Assembly (NCBI GenBank): GCA_029861485.1
Contig: JAOTZF010000063.1
Span: forward strand, 1-8,967
Reading direction: 5' to 3'
DNA length: 8,967 nucleotides
From: Thermoleophilia bacterium
GTDB taxonomy: Bacteria; Actinomycetota; Thermoleophilia; Miltoncostaeales; Miltoncostaeaceae
Every line of letters starts with the position of its first letter. Positions within the stretch are counted from its first letter, which is position 1. The translations under genes and the position numbers were made by a program. Positions 1-6,433 of this stretch are shown piece by piece. The notes under the pieces were generated by a model. It did not search any database, was not told the origin of the DNA, and worked only from the letters and a program-made list of their open reading frames with translations.

Positions 1-1305
1 CGCGGCGGCCACCGCGAGCAGCAGGACGACCGCGATGATGCCGCCCTCCGAGAGCACCGTAACGGGGGCGTTATGTGAGATGACGACTCGCGTGCGGATG
101 GCCTCCCGGGTGTTGAGCTCGGTGCTGTAGAGCTCGGCGAAGCTCCCAAGGCCCGCCCCGCGAATCGGGTGGTCCTGCCAGATCTCGACTCCGCCGCGGA
201 CCAGCTCGAAGCGCCCCTCGGAGACCTGTTCGAGGCGATCGGCCGAGGTGGCGGCACGTCTGATCTGCTTGCTGGTCGCAAACGACAGGCCGGCGAACAG
301 CACGAGGAGCATGGCTGCGACGGCCACGGTACGGCGCGCGCCGAAAGCCCGCCACGCGAGCATTGCGATGGCCACCATCAGCATGAGCGCGCTGCTGCGC
401 GAGAACGTGACGAAAAGGCCTGCGAGCAGGGTGATCGACGCGCCCGCCAGCAGCCAGAGGGTACGCGGATCGCGGCTGACCCAGGCCAGGGCAATGCAGG
501 CCACCACGGCCAGTACGAGGTATCGGCCCAGGATGTTCGGGTCGAAGAAAATGCTGTTCACGCGGTAGAAGCGCGAGTAGACATTCGCCTGGATCAGGGT
601 GTCGTTCCAGAAGATTCCACGGACGGCGTACTGCCAGACCGCGAGCAGCGCGACCGGCACGGCCATGGCGATCGTCGTCGTCGTGAGGATTCGCAGGGCG
701 GGCGCGCGCCGCCAGAGGGCGATCACCAGGAGATACGCCAGCACGAACGGGATGTAGAAGAAGACGATCTTGATGGCGCCCTCGTCGCTGTCGACCGACC
801 AGAGCTCCGAGAGCACCAAGAATGCCGCGAGGGCGCCGATCAGCACGTCGACCAGCGGCGCCGGGGAATCCACGTCGACCTCGTCGCTCGTGAGCCGCAT
901 CAGCGCGACGGCGACGATACCGACGATGATGACCGCGTAGAGGGGAATGAGCAGCTTCGCGCTCTCCCCCCCGATCGTGATCGGTAGGCGGATCGGGAGG
1001 GCCACCGCCATGCCCACAAACCAGATCCACGGCCACGCGACGACCAGGCGCGCGGCCAGCCAGAGCAGGCCGGCGCAGATGATCACGGCGACCACTCCTG
1101 CGACTGCTCCAAGGGGTACGGCCAGGAGGTCTCGCAGTGAGCCCGCGGCGCTGTCGGGGAGCAGGGTCAGGGTGAGAAGCACCCATGCGCCGAGCAGGAC
1201 GACCAGGCCGGCGAGCGCGATGGGTTGCTGACGCCGTCCCCCCACTCCCGGAAACAGGACGAGGAGGATTCCGATGGCGGCGAGGACCGTTCCGGCGTCA
1301 CGCAC
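1..1305 (-). CDS. O-antigen ligase / polymerase-like membrane protein (partial, 3' end outside window)
   Basis: Polytopic membrane protein of the O-antigen ligase (Wzy_C/WaaL) type. Family members join or polymerise lipid-linked glycans on the outer face of the cytoplasmic membrane. 435 codons are visible and the frame is still open at base 1. About twelve hydrophobic segments can be seen, at roughly residues 4-20, 28-50, 60-90, 92-108, 118-137, 150-167, 176-198, 205-228, 258-277, 283-302, 304-345 and 417-435. Family-like motifs are RVNSIFFDPNILGRYL (248-263), FSRSSALMLM (301-310), the loop GRFELVRGGVEIW...HPIRGAGLGSF (364-389) and SHNAPVTVLSEGG (410-422), whose His411 matches the conserved loop histidine. 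The start is the first possible one: GTG 1305-1303 lies one codon after the in-frame TGA of the upstream gene, with no clear Shine-Dalgarno, so translation probably depends on re-initiation. Which glycan it handles, and whether it ligates or polymerises, cannot be told. Confidence 0.88.
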   Translation of the reverse strand, partial: MRDAGTVLAAIGILLVLFPGVGGRRQQPIALAGLVVLLGAWVLLTLTLLPDSAAGSLRDLLAVPLGAVAGVVAVIICAGLLWLAARLVVAWPWIWFVGMAVALPIRLPITIGGESAKLLIPLYAVIIVGIVAVALMRLTSDEVDVDSPAPLVDVLIGALAAFLVLSELWSVDSDEGAIKIVFFYIPFVLAYLLVIALWRRAPALRILTTTTIAMAVPVALLAVWQYAVRGIFWNDTLIQANVYSRFYRVNSIFFDPNILGRYLVLAVVACIALAWVSRDPRTLWLLAGASITLLAGLFVTFSRSSALMLMVAIAMLAWRAFGARRTVAVAAMLLVLFAGLSFATSKQIRRAATSADRLEQVSEGRFELVRGGVEIWQDHPIRGAGLGSFAELYSTELNTREAIRTRVVISHNAPVTVLSEGGIIAVVLLLAVAAA

Positions 1306-1308
1306 GGC

Positions 1309-2343
1309 TCAGCCCGTGCCGATCGGGATAAGGGCGCGCCCCTCGGGGGTGAGCGCGACGAGCCAAAGCGTGCGCGGTGAGACGCCAGGCGGCAGCCGCA
1401 CCGTGGTACTGGCCATCGGGCCGGACGCGCGCCCGGCCACGCGGCGCCCGATCGGGCGTCCCGCGTCGCGCCCGGGCGTCGCCTCGCGCTCGTACAGGGC
1501 CAGCTGCACTTCGGTGTCGGGCGGTAGTGGCCGCCCCCGCTCGTCGTGCACGAGTGCCCCGATCCTGTCCCCGGCCACGGCGCGCCGGGGCACGGTTCGT
1601 CCGGAGGTGCGAGCCAGCCAGCAGGTGGCCGAGCGTGCCACCGAGTTGCCCGCGGAGTCCCGGAGCCGCGCGACGACCCGATAGAGCCCCTCCGGCTGAG
1701 CGCGACCGCCGGCCGTCCCGTTCCACCGCCAGTCCAGGCTCCCACCCGCCTTTACCGGGCGCGGGCCGACCGAGACGATGGGCTCGGTGGCAGATCGGCG
1801 CCTCACCTCGATTCGCACTCGTGCGTCATCGCTCGATTGCACGACGACCCGGCAGCGCGCGCGCTGCCGGCGTTGGAAGGCCCCCGATCTCACGCTGAAT
1901 CGCTCGAACCGGGGCGCCGTGGTGTCCACGCTGACGGTTCGGCTGATGTTGAACTGCTTGCGCCCCGCGCGCGCCCGGAGGCGGAGGGAGTACGTTCCGT
2001 CCTGGGCCCGGCGCCCCTGCTCGTCGCGGCCGTCCCAGTCTGCGGTCACCGAGCCGCGGGGCTGGAGCTCGCCGTCGAGCAGCGACTTCACCAAACCGTC
2101 GTCGTCACGAACCTCGAGCGTGACATTGCTCGGCTCGCGGACGCGCAGCAGCACCCGCGCGAGGTCGCGGCGGCCATCGTCATTCGGGCTGAAGAGCACC
2201 GTGGCCTTGACCCTGGTGATGATGGGCGGCGGTGTCGGGAACGCGAACGGCAGTGCGAAGATCAGCGCGGCGAGCACGACGGATGCCAGCATCCCGAACG
2301 CCATGCCTCTGCGCACCGCCCCCTCGGGGACCAGACGGCTCAC
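1309..2343 (-). CDS. Membrane-anchored protein with two FlgD-type Ig-like domains
   Basis: 344 aa, function not known. After a short basic N-terminus there is one strong hydrophobic segment (about residues 14-36) followed by a proline-rich stretch, which suggests an uncleaved anchor with the remainder outside the membrane. The motif FSPNDDGRRD (51-60) begins a domain to about 138 that ends in WDGRDEQGRRAQDGTYSL, the pattern of FlgD Ig-like domains. A second, more diverged copy spans about 150-235 (DWRWNGTAGGRAQPEGLYRV, then RDSAGNS). The last 100 residues are another beta-rich part without a recognisable family. These are binding or scaffolding folds; no catalytic motif is seen. GTG 2343-2341 lies 15 nt after the methyltransferase stop, with a weak AGGG about 8 nt before it; ATG 2304-2302 (residue 14) is an alternative start that would remove the basic leader. 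The O-antigen ligase-like gene follows in the same frame after TGA-GCC, so the two products probably act together at the envelope. Confidence 0.85.
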   Translation of the reverse strand: MSRLVPEGAVRRGMAFGMLASVVLAALIFALPFAFPTPPPIITRVKATVLFSPNDDGRRDLARVLLRVREPSNVTLEVRDDDGLVKSLLDGELQPRGSVTADWDGRDEQGRRAQDGTYSLRLRARAGRKQFNISRTVSVDTTAPRFERFSVRSGAFQRRQRARCRVVVQSSDDARVRIEVRRRSATEPIVSVGPRPVKAGGSLDWRWNGTAGGRAQPEGLYRVVARLRDSAGNSVARSATCWLARTSGRTVPRRAVAGDRIGALVHDERGRPLPPDTEVQLALYEREATPGRDAGRPIGRRVAGRASGPMASTTVRLPPGVSPRTLWLVALTPEGRALIPIGTG

Positions 2344-2358
2344 GCCACAGCCCTGAGC

Positions 2359-3108
2359 TCAGACGCGGCGAAAGCCGAGACAGATATAGAAGCCGAAGCG
2401 ACCGGCCCACGTTCGCGAGAGGCGCTGCTCGCCGTGGCGAATGGTCGACAGCCGGTACGCCCGGCCGATCTGTGATCCGATGCGGCCGCCGGGCCGGAAG
2501 AAGATGCCGCGCCTGCTCACCGCGATCAGTCCGGCGGCGGCGCCATGGCTCTCCAGATCTCCCCAGCTCTGCCAGTTGTCGATGGGTGCCAGGCTGAGTT
2601 TGATTCCGGGAACGCCGCGCTCGGCGAGCCAGCGCCGCGCGCCGGGCAGGCTGCGCCGGTTCGGCGTGGAGATCACGAGCAGACCACCGGGGGCGAGTTG
2701 CTCTGCCAGAGCTGCAACGCAGGCGCGCGGATCCTCCAGATGCTCGAGCACGTCGGTCAGTGTGATCACGTCGTATGGACCCTCGGGTGGCTCGTAGGCG
2801 CTGCCCACCTCGGCGGTGAGGCGGTCGGACGCGCCGAGCTCAGCAAGGCGGCCCTTGGCGATTTCGACCGACTCCGGCGAGAGATCGACACCGCGGCCGT
2901 GGAAGCCGCGCCGCGCCAGTTCCTCGAGCAGGAAGCCGGTGCCACATCCGACGTCGAGCACGCGCCCACCGGGCTCGCCGAAGCGCTCAATCGTGTCGAG
3001 CACCAGCGACATCCGGCTCTGGAGATGCCAGTTCTGGCCCTCGACCGCGTAGAGGCGCGGGGCAAGGCGGTCGTAGTAGCTGCGTACCTCGGTGAGGGGC
3101 TCGTTCAT
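2359..3108 (-). CDS. Class I SAM-dependent methyltransferase
   Basis: 249 aa, soluble, Rossmann-fold methyltransferase of the Methyltransf_11/23, UbiG-like group. The SAM-binding motif I is VLDVGCGTGFLLEEL (50-64), the acidic residue after strand 2 is in GVDLSPESVEIAK (Asp75), motif II/post-II is DVITLTDVLEHLEDP (113-127), and a strand-5 region follows (APGGLLVISTPNRRS, 139-153). The acceptor cannot be read from the sequence. Given its neighbours, a sugar or lipid-linked glycan, for example a capping O-methylation, is a reasonable guess. ATG 3108-3106 was chosen because it overlaps the glycoside hydrolase stop (ATGA) and has GGAGAG at 3123-3118, 9 nt upstream. A TTG three codons earlier (3117) would touch that ribosome site and is unlikely. 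The C-terminal 50 residues (basic, rich in Gly and aromatic residues) are less conserved and may form the acceptor lid. Confidence 0.9.
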   Translation of the reverse strand: MNEPLTEVRSYYDRLAPRLYAVEGQNWHLQSRMSLVLDTIERFGEPGGRVLDVGCGTGFLLEELARRGFHGRGVDLSPESVEIAKGRLAELGASDRLTAEVGSAYEPPEGPYDVITLTDVLEHLEDPRACVAALAEQLAPGGLLVISTPNRRSLPGARRWLAERGVPGIKLSLAPIDNWQSWGDLESHGAAAGLIAVSRRGIFFRPGGRIGSQIGRAYRLSTIRHGEQRLSRTWAGRFGFYICLGFRRV

Positions 3109-4220
3109 CGGGTCCAACTCTCCGGCGGAGGATTCAGTGTGGCGAGGCGGGCGAAGCGATCGAATGACGGCTTGCGGGTCGCGTCCCTACGCAGCAGGCC
3201 GCCGGTCCAGAAAGGGTTGTCTTGCAGGTTGAACCAGACCACGAGCTCGACGCGGGGCCGCCGCGCGGCGATGCGGTAGGTCTGATCAAGCCAAGCGGCC
3301 TGCTGTGACTCGCTTACAAAGTACCGATGGAAGCGGTTGTAGGAGGTGTGGTACCCGGTTTCGGTTACATAGACCGGGGTGCCGCGCTTCAGGCGGTCGA
3401 GGGCGCGCTCCAGGCGTCCGAGCGTCCTCCACGAGGGGAAGAAGCTTGCCCGGGCCGGCGATCCGATCGGATAGATGTGCTGCGCGTAGGCGTCCAGAGG
3501 CGGCCGCTCCCTGGTCATTCCGGCGATGAAATCAAGCGCCGACGTGGCGGCATCGGCCCCGCAGTTGCGCGAGCTGCTGCTGGCCGGGCCGGTGACGCCG
3601 CCCACAACGATGGCATCCGTGTTCGCGCGGTGGATCTCTCGGTAGGCGACCCGCAGCAGAGCAGAGTAGCGGCGCGGCGCGGTGCGAACGATCTTTCGTC
3701 CGCTGCGACGGCACTGTGGGGCGTAGAAGAAGGGCAGGTTGGGCTCGTTCCATACTTCGATCCGCCGCACCTCCGGTAGTGGCTGCGCGCCGGGCGGAGC
3801 GTATGCGCCGCTGTATCGGGTGGCCAGGGCGCGGGAGAAGCGGCCCGCGTCCGCCAGGCGGGGCGCGGCGTTGGCGCGCCCCGAGGGCGATGCCCAGGCG
3901 GGGGTCGTATAGAAGGAGAACATCGTGACGATGCCCCGGTCGGCGAGTCCGCGGACGATTGCGTCGAGCTGCTTCCAGTCGTAGGCGGGATCGGCGGGAT
4001 CGCGCGGACTCGCCGGCCGACGCGGCGCGACGCGGCGCCAGAGAACGTCGACGCGCGTGACTTTCGTGCCGGTGCCGGCCAGGAGGTCAAGCCGCTGCTC
4101 GAGGCGCTGGCCGGTGAAGTTCGTCACGGCGTCGTCGTGCAGGGCGACCACGGCCGCGCTCGCCGAGGAGGCCATCATGAGCGCGGTGATCGCGGCGAGC
4201 CATGCGAGGCCGGTGCGCAT
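3105..4220 (-). CDS. Secreted clan GH-A glycoside hydrolase (GH5/GH39-like)
   Basis: 371 aa. A signal peptide is visible (MRTGLAWLAAITALMMASSASA, cut near residue 22-23), so the enzyme is exported. The rest fits a (beta/alpha)8 barrel: RVDVLWRRVAP near the N-terminus (56-66), YDWKQLDAIV (80-89), then RRIEVWNEPNLPFF (152-165) carrying the acid/base Glu159 in the Asn-Glu-Pro motif of clan GH-A, AQHIYP (246-251), and TPVYVTETGYHT (281-292) with the probable nucleophile Glu287, then VVWFNLQDNP (327-336). Both catalytic glutamates are present, so activity is likely. The family resembles GH39/GH5 cellulase-like proteins; the substrate is unknown. ATG 4220-4218 overlaps the stop of the upstream gene by 1 nt (TGATG), with a GGGGCGAG stretch 7 nt before it. 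The same frame stays open far upstream, but that part is low-complexity Arg/Gly/Ala sequence opposed by a good gene in another frame. Its place before an O-antigen ligase-like gene recalls PslG, a GH39 enzyme in the Psl exopolysaccharide operon of Pseudomonas. Confidence 0.88.
   Translation of the reverse strand: MRTGLAWLAAITALMMASSASAAVVALHDDAVTNFTGQRLEQRLDLLAGTGTKVTRVDVLWRRVAPRRPASPRDPADPAYDWKQLDAIVRGLADRGIVTMFSFYTTPAWASPSGRANAAPRLADAGRFSRALATRYSGAYAPPGAQPLPEVRRIEVWNEPNLPFFYAPQCRRSGRKIVRTAPRRYSALLRVAYREIHRANTDAIVVGGVTGPASSSSRNCGADAATSALDFIAGMTRERPPLDAYAQHIYPIGSPARASFFPSWRTLGRLERALDRLKRGTPVYVTETGYHTSYNRFHRYFVSESQQAAWLDQTYRIAARRPRVELVVWFNLQDNPFWTGGLLRRDATRKPSFDRFARLATLNPPPESWTR
3118..3123 (-). 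promoter_or_regulatory. Ribosome binding site of the methyltransferase gene
   Basis: GGAGAG read on the minus strand, 9 nt before ATG 3108. It lies inside the end of the glycoside hydrolase gene. It decides the start in favour of the ATG that overlaps the upstream stop, over the TTG at 3117 that follows the motif directly. Confidence 0.6.
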
Positions 4221-5230
4221 CAGCGGACTCGCCCCATGCGCAGGCGTTGCACGGCCTTCGCGCCGCGACCGCGGCGCTCGAGCCAGGCCACGCGGTCGAC
4301 ATCCACCGCCAAGGCTGTGACCGGCGTGGTCGCGCGAGGACCCTTGCGTAACCGCCGGTTGCCGCGCCCGGTCCAAATCGTGCGCTCGGCCGCAACGGCC
4401 ACCGCCCCGCGCCCGACCGCCACTCCCCTCGGCCGCGTCGTGCTCCGGAGAAGCAGGCGCCGCCTCTCTGGGGCGGTATAGCGGTAGAGCTCCCAGAGGC
4501 GGCCGCGGCGCACGAGGGCGACCACGGAGTCGCCGTCCATCCACATCCCGGTGATCCGACCGTTTGGTCCGGGGCCCGCGAACAGGGCAGACGGCAGGGC
4601 GATGGGGCCGTTTCGCGCCGAGATCGCGAAGGTCGGTGCGGTCGCGCTTCCCGGGCCGTTGATCGAAGCCAATCGCGTTGCTCCGAGCGCGTAGGGAGCG
4701 AATGTGGTGGCCGTGAAGTCCTCGCGATGAACCGTGCCGTCGCGCTCGCGCTCGAGAATCGCCAGATTCCTCCCGCTGCCGACCAGGGCTCGCGCCGTAG
4801 AGCCCTGGAACGCGAGGGAGATCGGCTTGCCGGCGTCCGGCCTGCCATCCGAGTAGACGACCCGCTCTTCGCCGTCGGCCGTGCAGCACCACACGACCGG
4901 GCCCGCGAAGCCGCGGCCGCCCGCCCCGGCAAGGATCGCTCCCTGCCGACTGAGAGCGAGCTTCGCGCTCGCCAGAGGCCCGATCGATGTGCGGATGACG
5001 ATCTTTCGCTGCGGCCTCCCCCCGAAGCCCAGCCGATTGCGGCTGAGACGAACCGTCGAGACCCGCGTCCGGTGATACGCAAACGTCGGGAGCTTCACCG
5101 CCCCTGACTCCGCGATGGCCAGAGCTCTGCCGGAGAGCGCCAGCGCGGGCCGCTCCTTGGCGCCGATCGTCGGCGCCGGCGCGGCCGAGGCAACCGTGGC
5201 ACCCGCCAAGCACGCCGCCGCGCACAGCAC
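4220..5230 (-). CDS. Secreted protein of unknown function, probable beta-propeller
   Basis: 336 aa from the GTG at 5230. I do not recognise a named family. The N-terminus is a hydrophobic signal sequence ending in TVASA, with likely cleavage near residue 16-17, so the protein is probably exported. The rest is rich in short beta strands with recurring units of the form A-L-(S)-x-G-x-A-(L/V)-A: ALSGRALAIAESG (31-43), ALSRQGAILAGAGG (92-105), AVGRGAVAVAAERTIWTG (271-288) and ALAVDVDRVAWLERRG (306-321). These look like blades of a WD40/NHL-type propeller; this is inferred by eye. Two adjacent cysteines (115-116) are unusual. The stop overlaps the glycoside hydrolase start by 1 nt, so the two exported proteins are probably made together and may interact. 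A start 12 nt upstream at CTG 5242-5240 would give MKSAVLCAAACLAG, a more typical signal peptide, with GGAGG 7 nt before it; the GTG has only a weak GAAG upstream. Confidence 0.75.
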   Translation of the reverse strand: MLCAAACLAGATVASAAPAPTIGAKERPALALSGRALAIAESGAVKLPTFAYHRTRVSTVRLSRNRLGFGGRPQRKIVIRTSIGPLASAKLALSRQGAILAGAGGRGFAGPVVWCCTADGEERVVYSDGRPDAGKPISLAFQGSTARALVGSGRNLAILERERDGTVHREDFTATTFAPYALGATRLASINGPGSATAPTFAISARNGPIALPSALFAGPGPNGRITGMWMDGDSVVALVRRGRLWELYRYTAPERRRLLLRSTTRPRGVAVGRGAVAVAAERTIWTGRGNRRLRKGPRATTPVTALAVDVDRVAWLERRGRGAKAVQRLRMGRVR

Positions 5231-5238
5231 GGCGGACT

Positions 5239-6381
5239 TCAGGACGCGGCCTCCAGGGCACGCAGGGCCGAGATCGCTTCGCCCATCAGCTCCTCGCTGC
5301 GCGCCGCCATCGGTGGCGCGACGAGCGGCGTGAGGTTGGTGAGCTGGATGTGCCGCGCACCGGCCTCGACGAAACGGGACAGCTGGGCGCTGATCTGGTC
5401 CGGCGTGCCGTGCACCGCCGCGCTGCGCATCACCTCGACGGGGACCGCACCGGCAAGGCGCTCGGCGGTCGTCCGGTCGAGCTCGGTGGGAAGGAAGGTC
5501 GTAAGACCGAAGACCCCCTCACCGAGGGGGTGCTGCGCGCCGTCGGCCTGGAAGCTCTCGTCCGGAAGGGTCAACGCGATGAAGCGCATCAGGAACGAGG
5601 CGTCGATTGCCTGGACAGCCTGCTCGTCGCTCTCGGCGACGACGATCCGGGCGTACAGCCCCGGCGTGATCGCATCCGGGTCTCGGCCTGCCGCGCGTGC
5701 GGCCGCGTGCACGTCCTGCAGCATCTCGGTGTAGAGCTCCGGCGTGCGCGCGAATGGCAGCCAGCCGTCGGCCGCGCCACCAACGAGGCGAAGACCGCGC
5801 GGCCGGTGCGCGGCGATCCAGATCGGAGGTGGGTCGTCACCCACGGGGCGGAGCCCGACGGACGCCGAGCTCAGGCGAAAGTGCTCGCCCTCGAAGTCCA
5901 GGGGGCCGGCATCGGCGAAGAAGCGCCGAATGATCTCGACGCCCTCCTCGAGCCGCGACACGGGGCGATCGGCTGGAAGGCCGTAGGGGCTCAGGTTGAG
6001 GCTCTCACCAGAGCCGATTCCCAACACGAAGCGCCCCTCGGTGAGGTGGTCGAGGGTCAGCGCGGCCCGGGCGATCTGCGCAGGATGATTCCGGACCAGA
6101 TCGGTTACGCCAACCCCGAGTCTGATCTCCGACGTGCGCTGCGCTGCGGCCGCGATCATGGCGAAGGGATCCATCCAGACGTGAGGACTGGGCTGGCGCT
6201 CGGCCTGGGGCACCAGATCGGGAGTCCAGATCGCGTCCGGGAACCAATGCAGCAGATGGTCGGCCCACCACACGGCGTCAAAGCCCTGGGACTCGCGGCG
6301 CTCGGCCGCGGCGAGAACGGCCTCGGCCGGCGGGCGCACGGGTCCGAGCGCGGATATCTCGAGCGGTGACACGACGCTCAC
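5239..6381 (-). CDS. LLM-class flavin/F420-dependent oxidoreductase
   Basis: 380 aa, a single TIM-barrel protein of the bacterial luciferase-like monooxygenase superfamily, close in pattern to F420-dependent enzymes (methylene-H4MPT reductase and phthiodiolone ketoreductase-like proteins). Visible signatures are GFDAVWWADHLLHWFPDAIW (33-52), RLGVGVTDLVRNHPAQIARA (87-106), LTEGRFVLGIGSGE (113-126), PPIWIAAHRPRGLRLVGGAADGWLP (185-209) and GTPDQISAQLSRFVEAGA (325-342). No signal peptide or membrane segment, so it is cytosolic. The substrate is not predictable; F420H2 as cofactor is inferred from family resemblance. GTG 6381 follows the largest intergenic gap (52 nt) and has no Shine-Dalgarno; a TAGCGT hexamer 7 nt before it could make a leaderless start. 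GTG 6372 (codon 4) is an alternative, with GGTGAG 4 nt upstream. Its stop overlaps or abuts the start of the secreted protein gene, so it may be the first gene of the surface module. Confidence 0.9.
   Translation of the reverse strand: MSVVSPLEISALGPVRPPAEAVLAAAERRESQGFDAVWWADHLLHWFPDAIWTPDLVPQAERQPSPHVWMDPFAMIAAAAQRTSEIRLGVGVTDLVRNHPAQIARAALTLDHLTEGRFVLGIGSGESLNLSPYGLPADRPVSRLEEGVEIIRRFFADAGPLDFEGEHFRLSSASVGLRPVGDDPPPIWIAAHRPRGLRLVGGAADGWLPFARTPELYTEMLQDVHAAARAAGRDPDAITPGLYARIVVAESDEQAVQAIDASFLMRFIALTLPDESFQADGAQHPLGEGVFGLTTFLPTELDRTTAERLAGAVPVEVMRSAAVHGTPDQISAQLSRFVEAGARHIQLTNLTPLVAPPMAARSEELMGEAISALRALEAAS
5250..5254 (-). promoter_or_regulatory. Possible ribosome binding site for a CTG start of the secreted protein gene
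   Basis: GGAGG read on the minus strand, 7 nt before CTG 5242-5240 and 19 nt before GTG 5230. The spacing fits the CTG well and the GTG badly. The bases also encode Leu-Glu-Ala near the end of the oxidoreductase, so a chance match is possible. Confidence 0.4.
5513..5531. repeat. Perfect 8-bp inverted repeat inside the oxidoreductase gene
   Basis: ACCCCCTC (5513-5520) and GAGGGGGT (5524-5531) are exact inverse copies separated by 3 nt. In RNA this would form a strong short hairpin. It lies within codons of the oxidoreductase around residue 285 (HPLGEG) and has no T-run, so no function is assigned. Confidence 0.45.
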
Positions 6382-6433
6382 CGCCCGTACGCTAGCCGAG
6401 CCGCTGCCCGGAACGGTCCCCGAGCTGTCGCGC
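6382..6433 (-). promoter_or_regulatory. 52-nt intergenic gap with possible weak promoter for the oxidoreductase operon
   Basis: This is the longest non-coding stretch in the window, between the moaC stop and GTG 6381. On the minus strand TAGCGT (6394-6389) fits the TAnnnT form of an actinobacterial -10 box and ends 7 nt before the GTG, which would place transcription start at or near the first base of the gene (leaderless mRNA). No good -35 box is seen about 17 nt upstream (ACCGTT). No hairpin followed by a T-run is present, so no terminator for moaC is called. Confidence 0.25.

Noticed and set aside
71..1186. A 371-codon open frame on the minus strand
   Set aside because: The translation is Arg/Pro/Gly-rich with no family pattern. 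The O-antigen ligase-like frame over the same bases has membrane segments and motifs.
1546..2475. A 309-codon plus-strand frame spanning the Ig-domain gene and the methyltransferase end
   Set aside because: It crosses two well-supported genes on the other strand and shows no domain pattern.
3109..3117. TTG 3117 as start of the methyltransferase
   Set aside because: It directly abuts the GGAGAG ribosome site, leaving no spacer. ATG 3108 has a 9-nt spacer and an ATGA overlap.
5170..5242. Lipoprotein signal in the secreted propeller-like protein
   Set aside because: Cysteines occur in the hydrophobic run, but the residues before them do not fit a lipobox well (Ala, not Leu, at the -3 place), and a standard cleavage site after TVASA is better.
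4221..5261. Long upstream extension of the glycoside hydrolase frame, giving a product near 718 residues
   Set aside because: The extension is Arg/Gly/Ala-rich without domain patterns, lies over a coherent secreted protein in another frame, and a clear signal peptide begins at ATG 4220.
5513..5531. Intrinsic terminator
   Set aside because: The 8-bp stem is strong, but it sits inside conserved coding sequence and has no T-run on either strand.
5350..6369. A 339-codon open frame on the plus strand opposite the oxidoreductase
   Set aside because: It is a GC-driven antisense shadow. The minus-strand frame shows clear LLM-family motifs, and the plus frame has low-complexity charged sequence.
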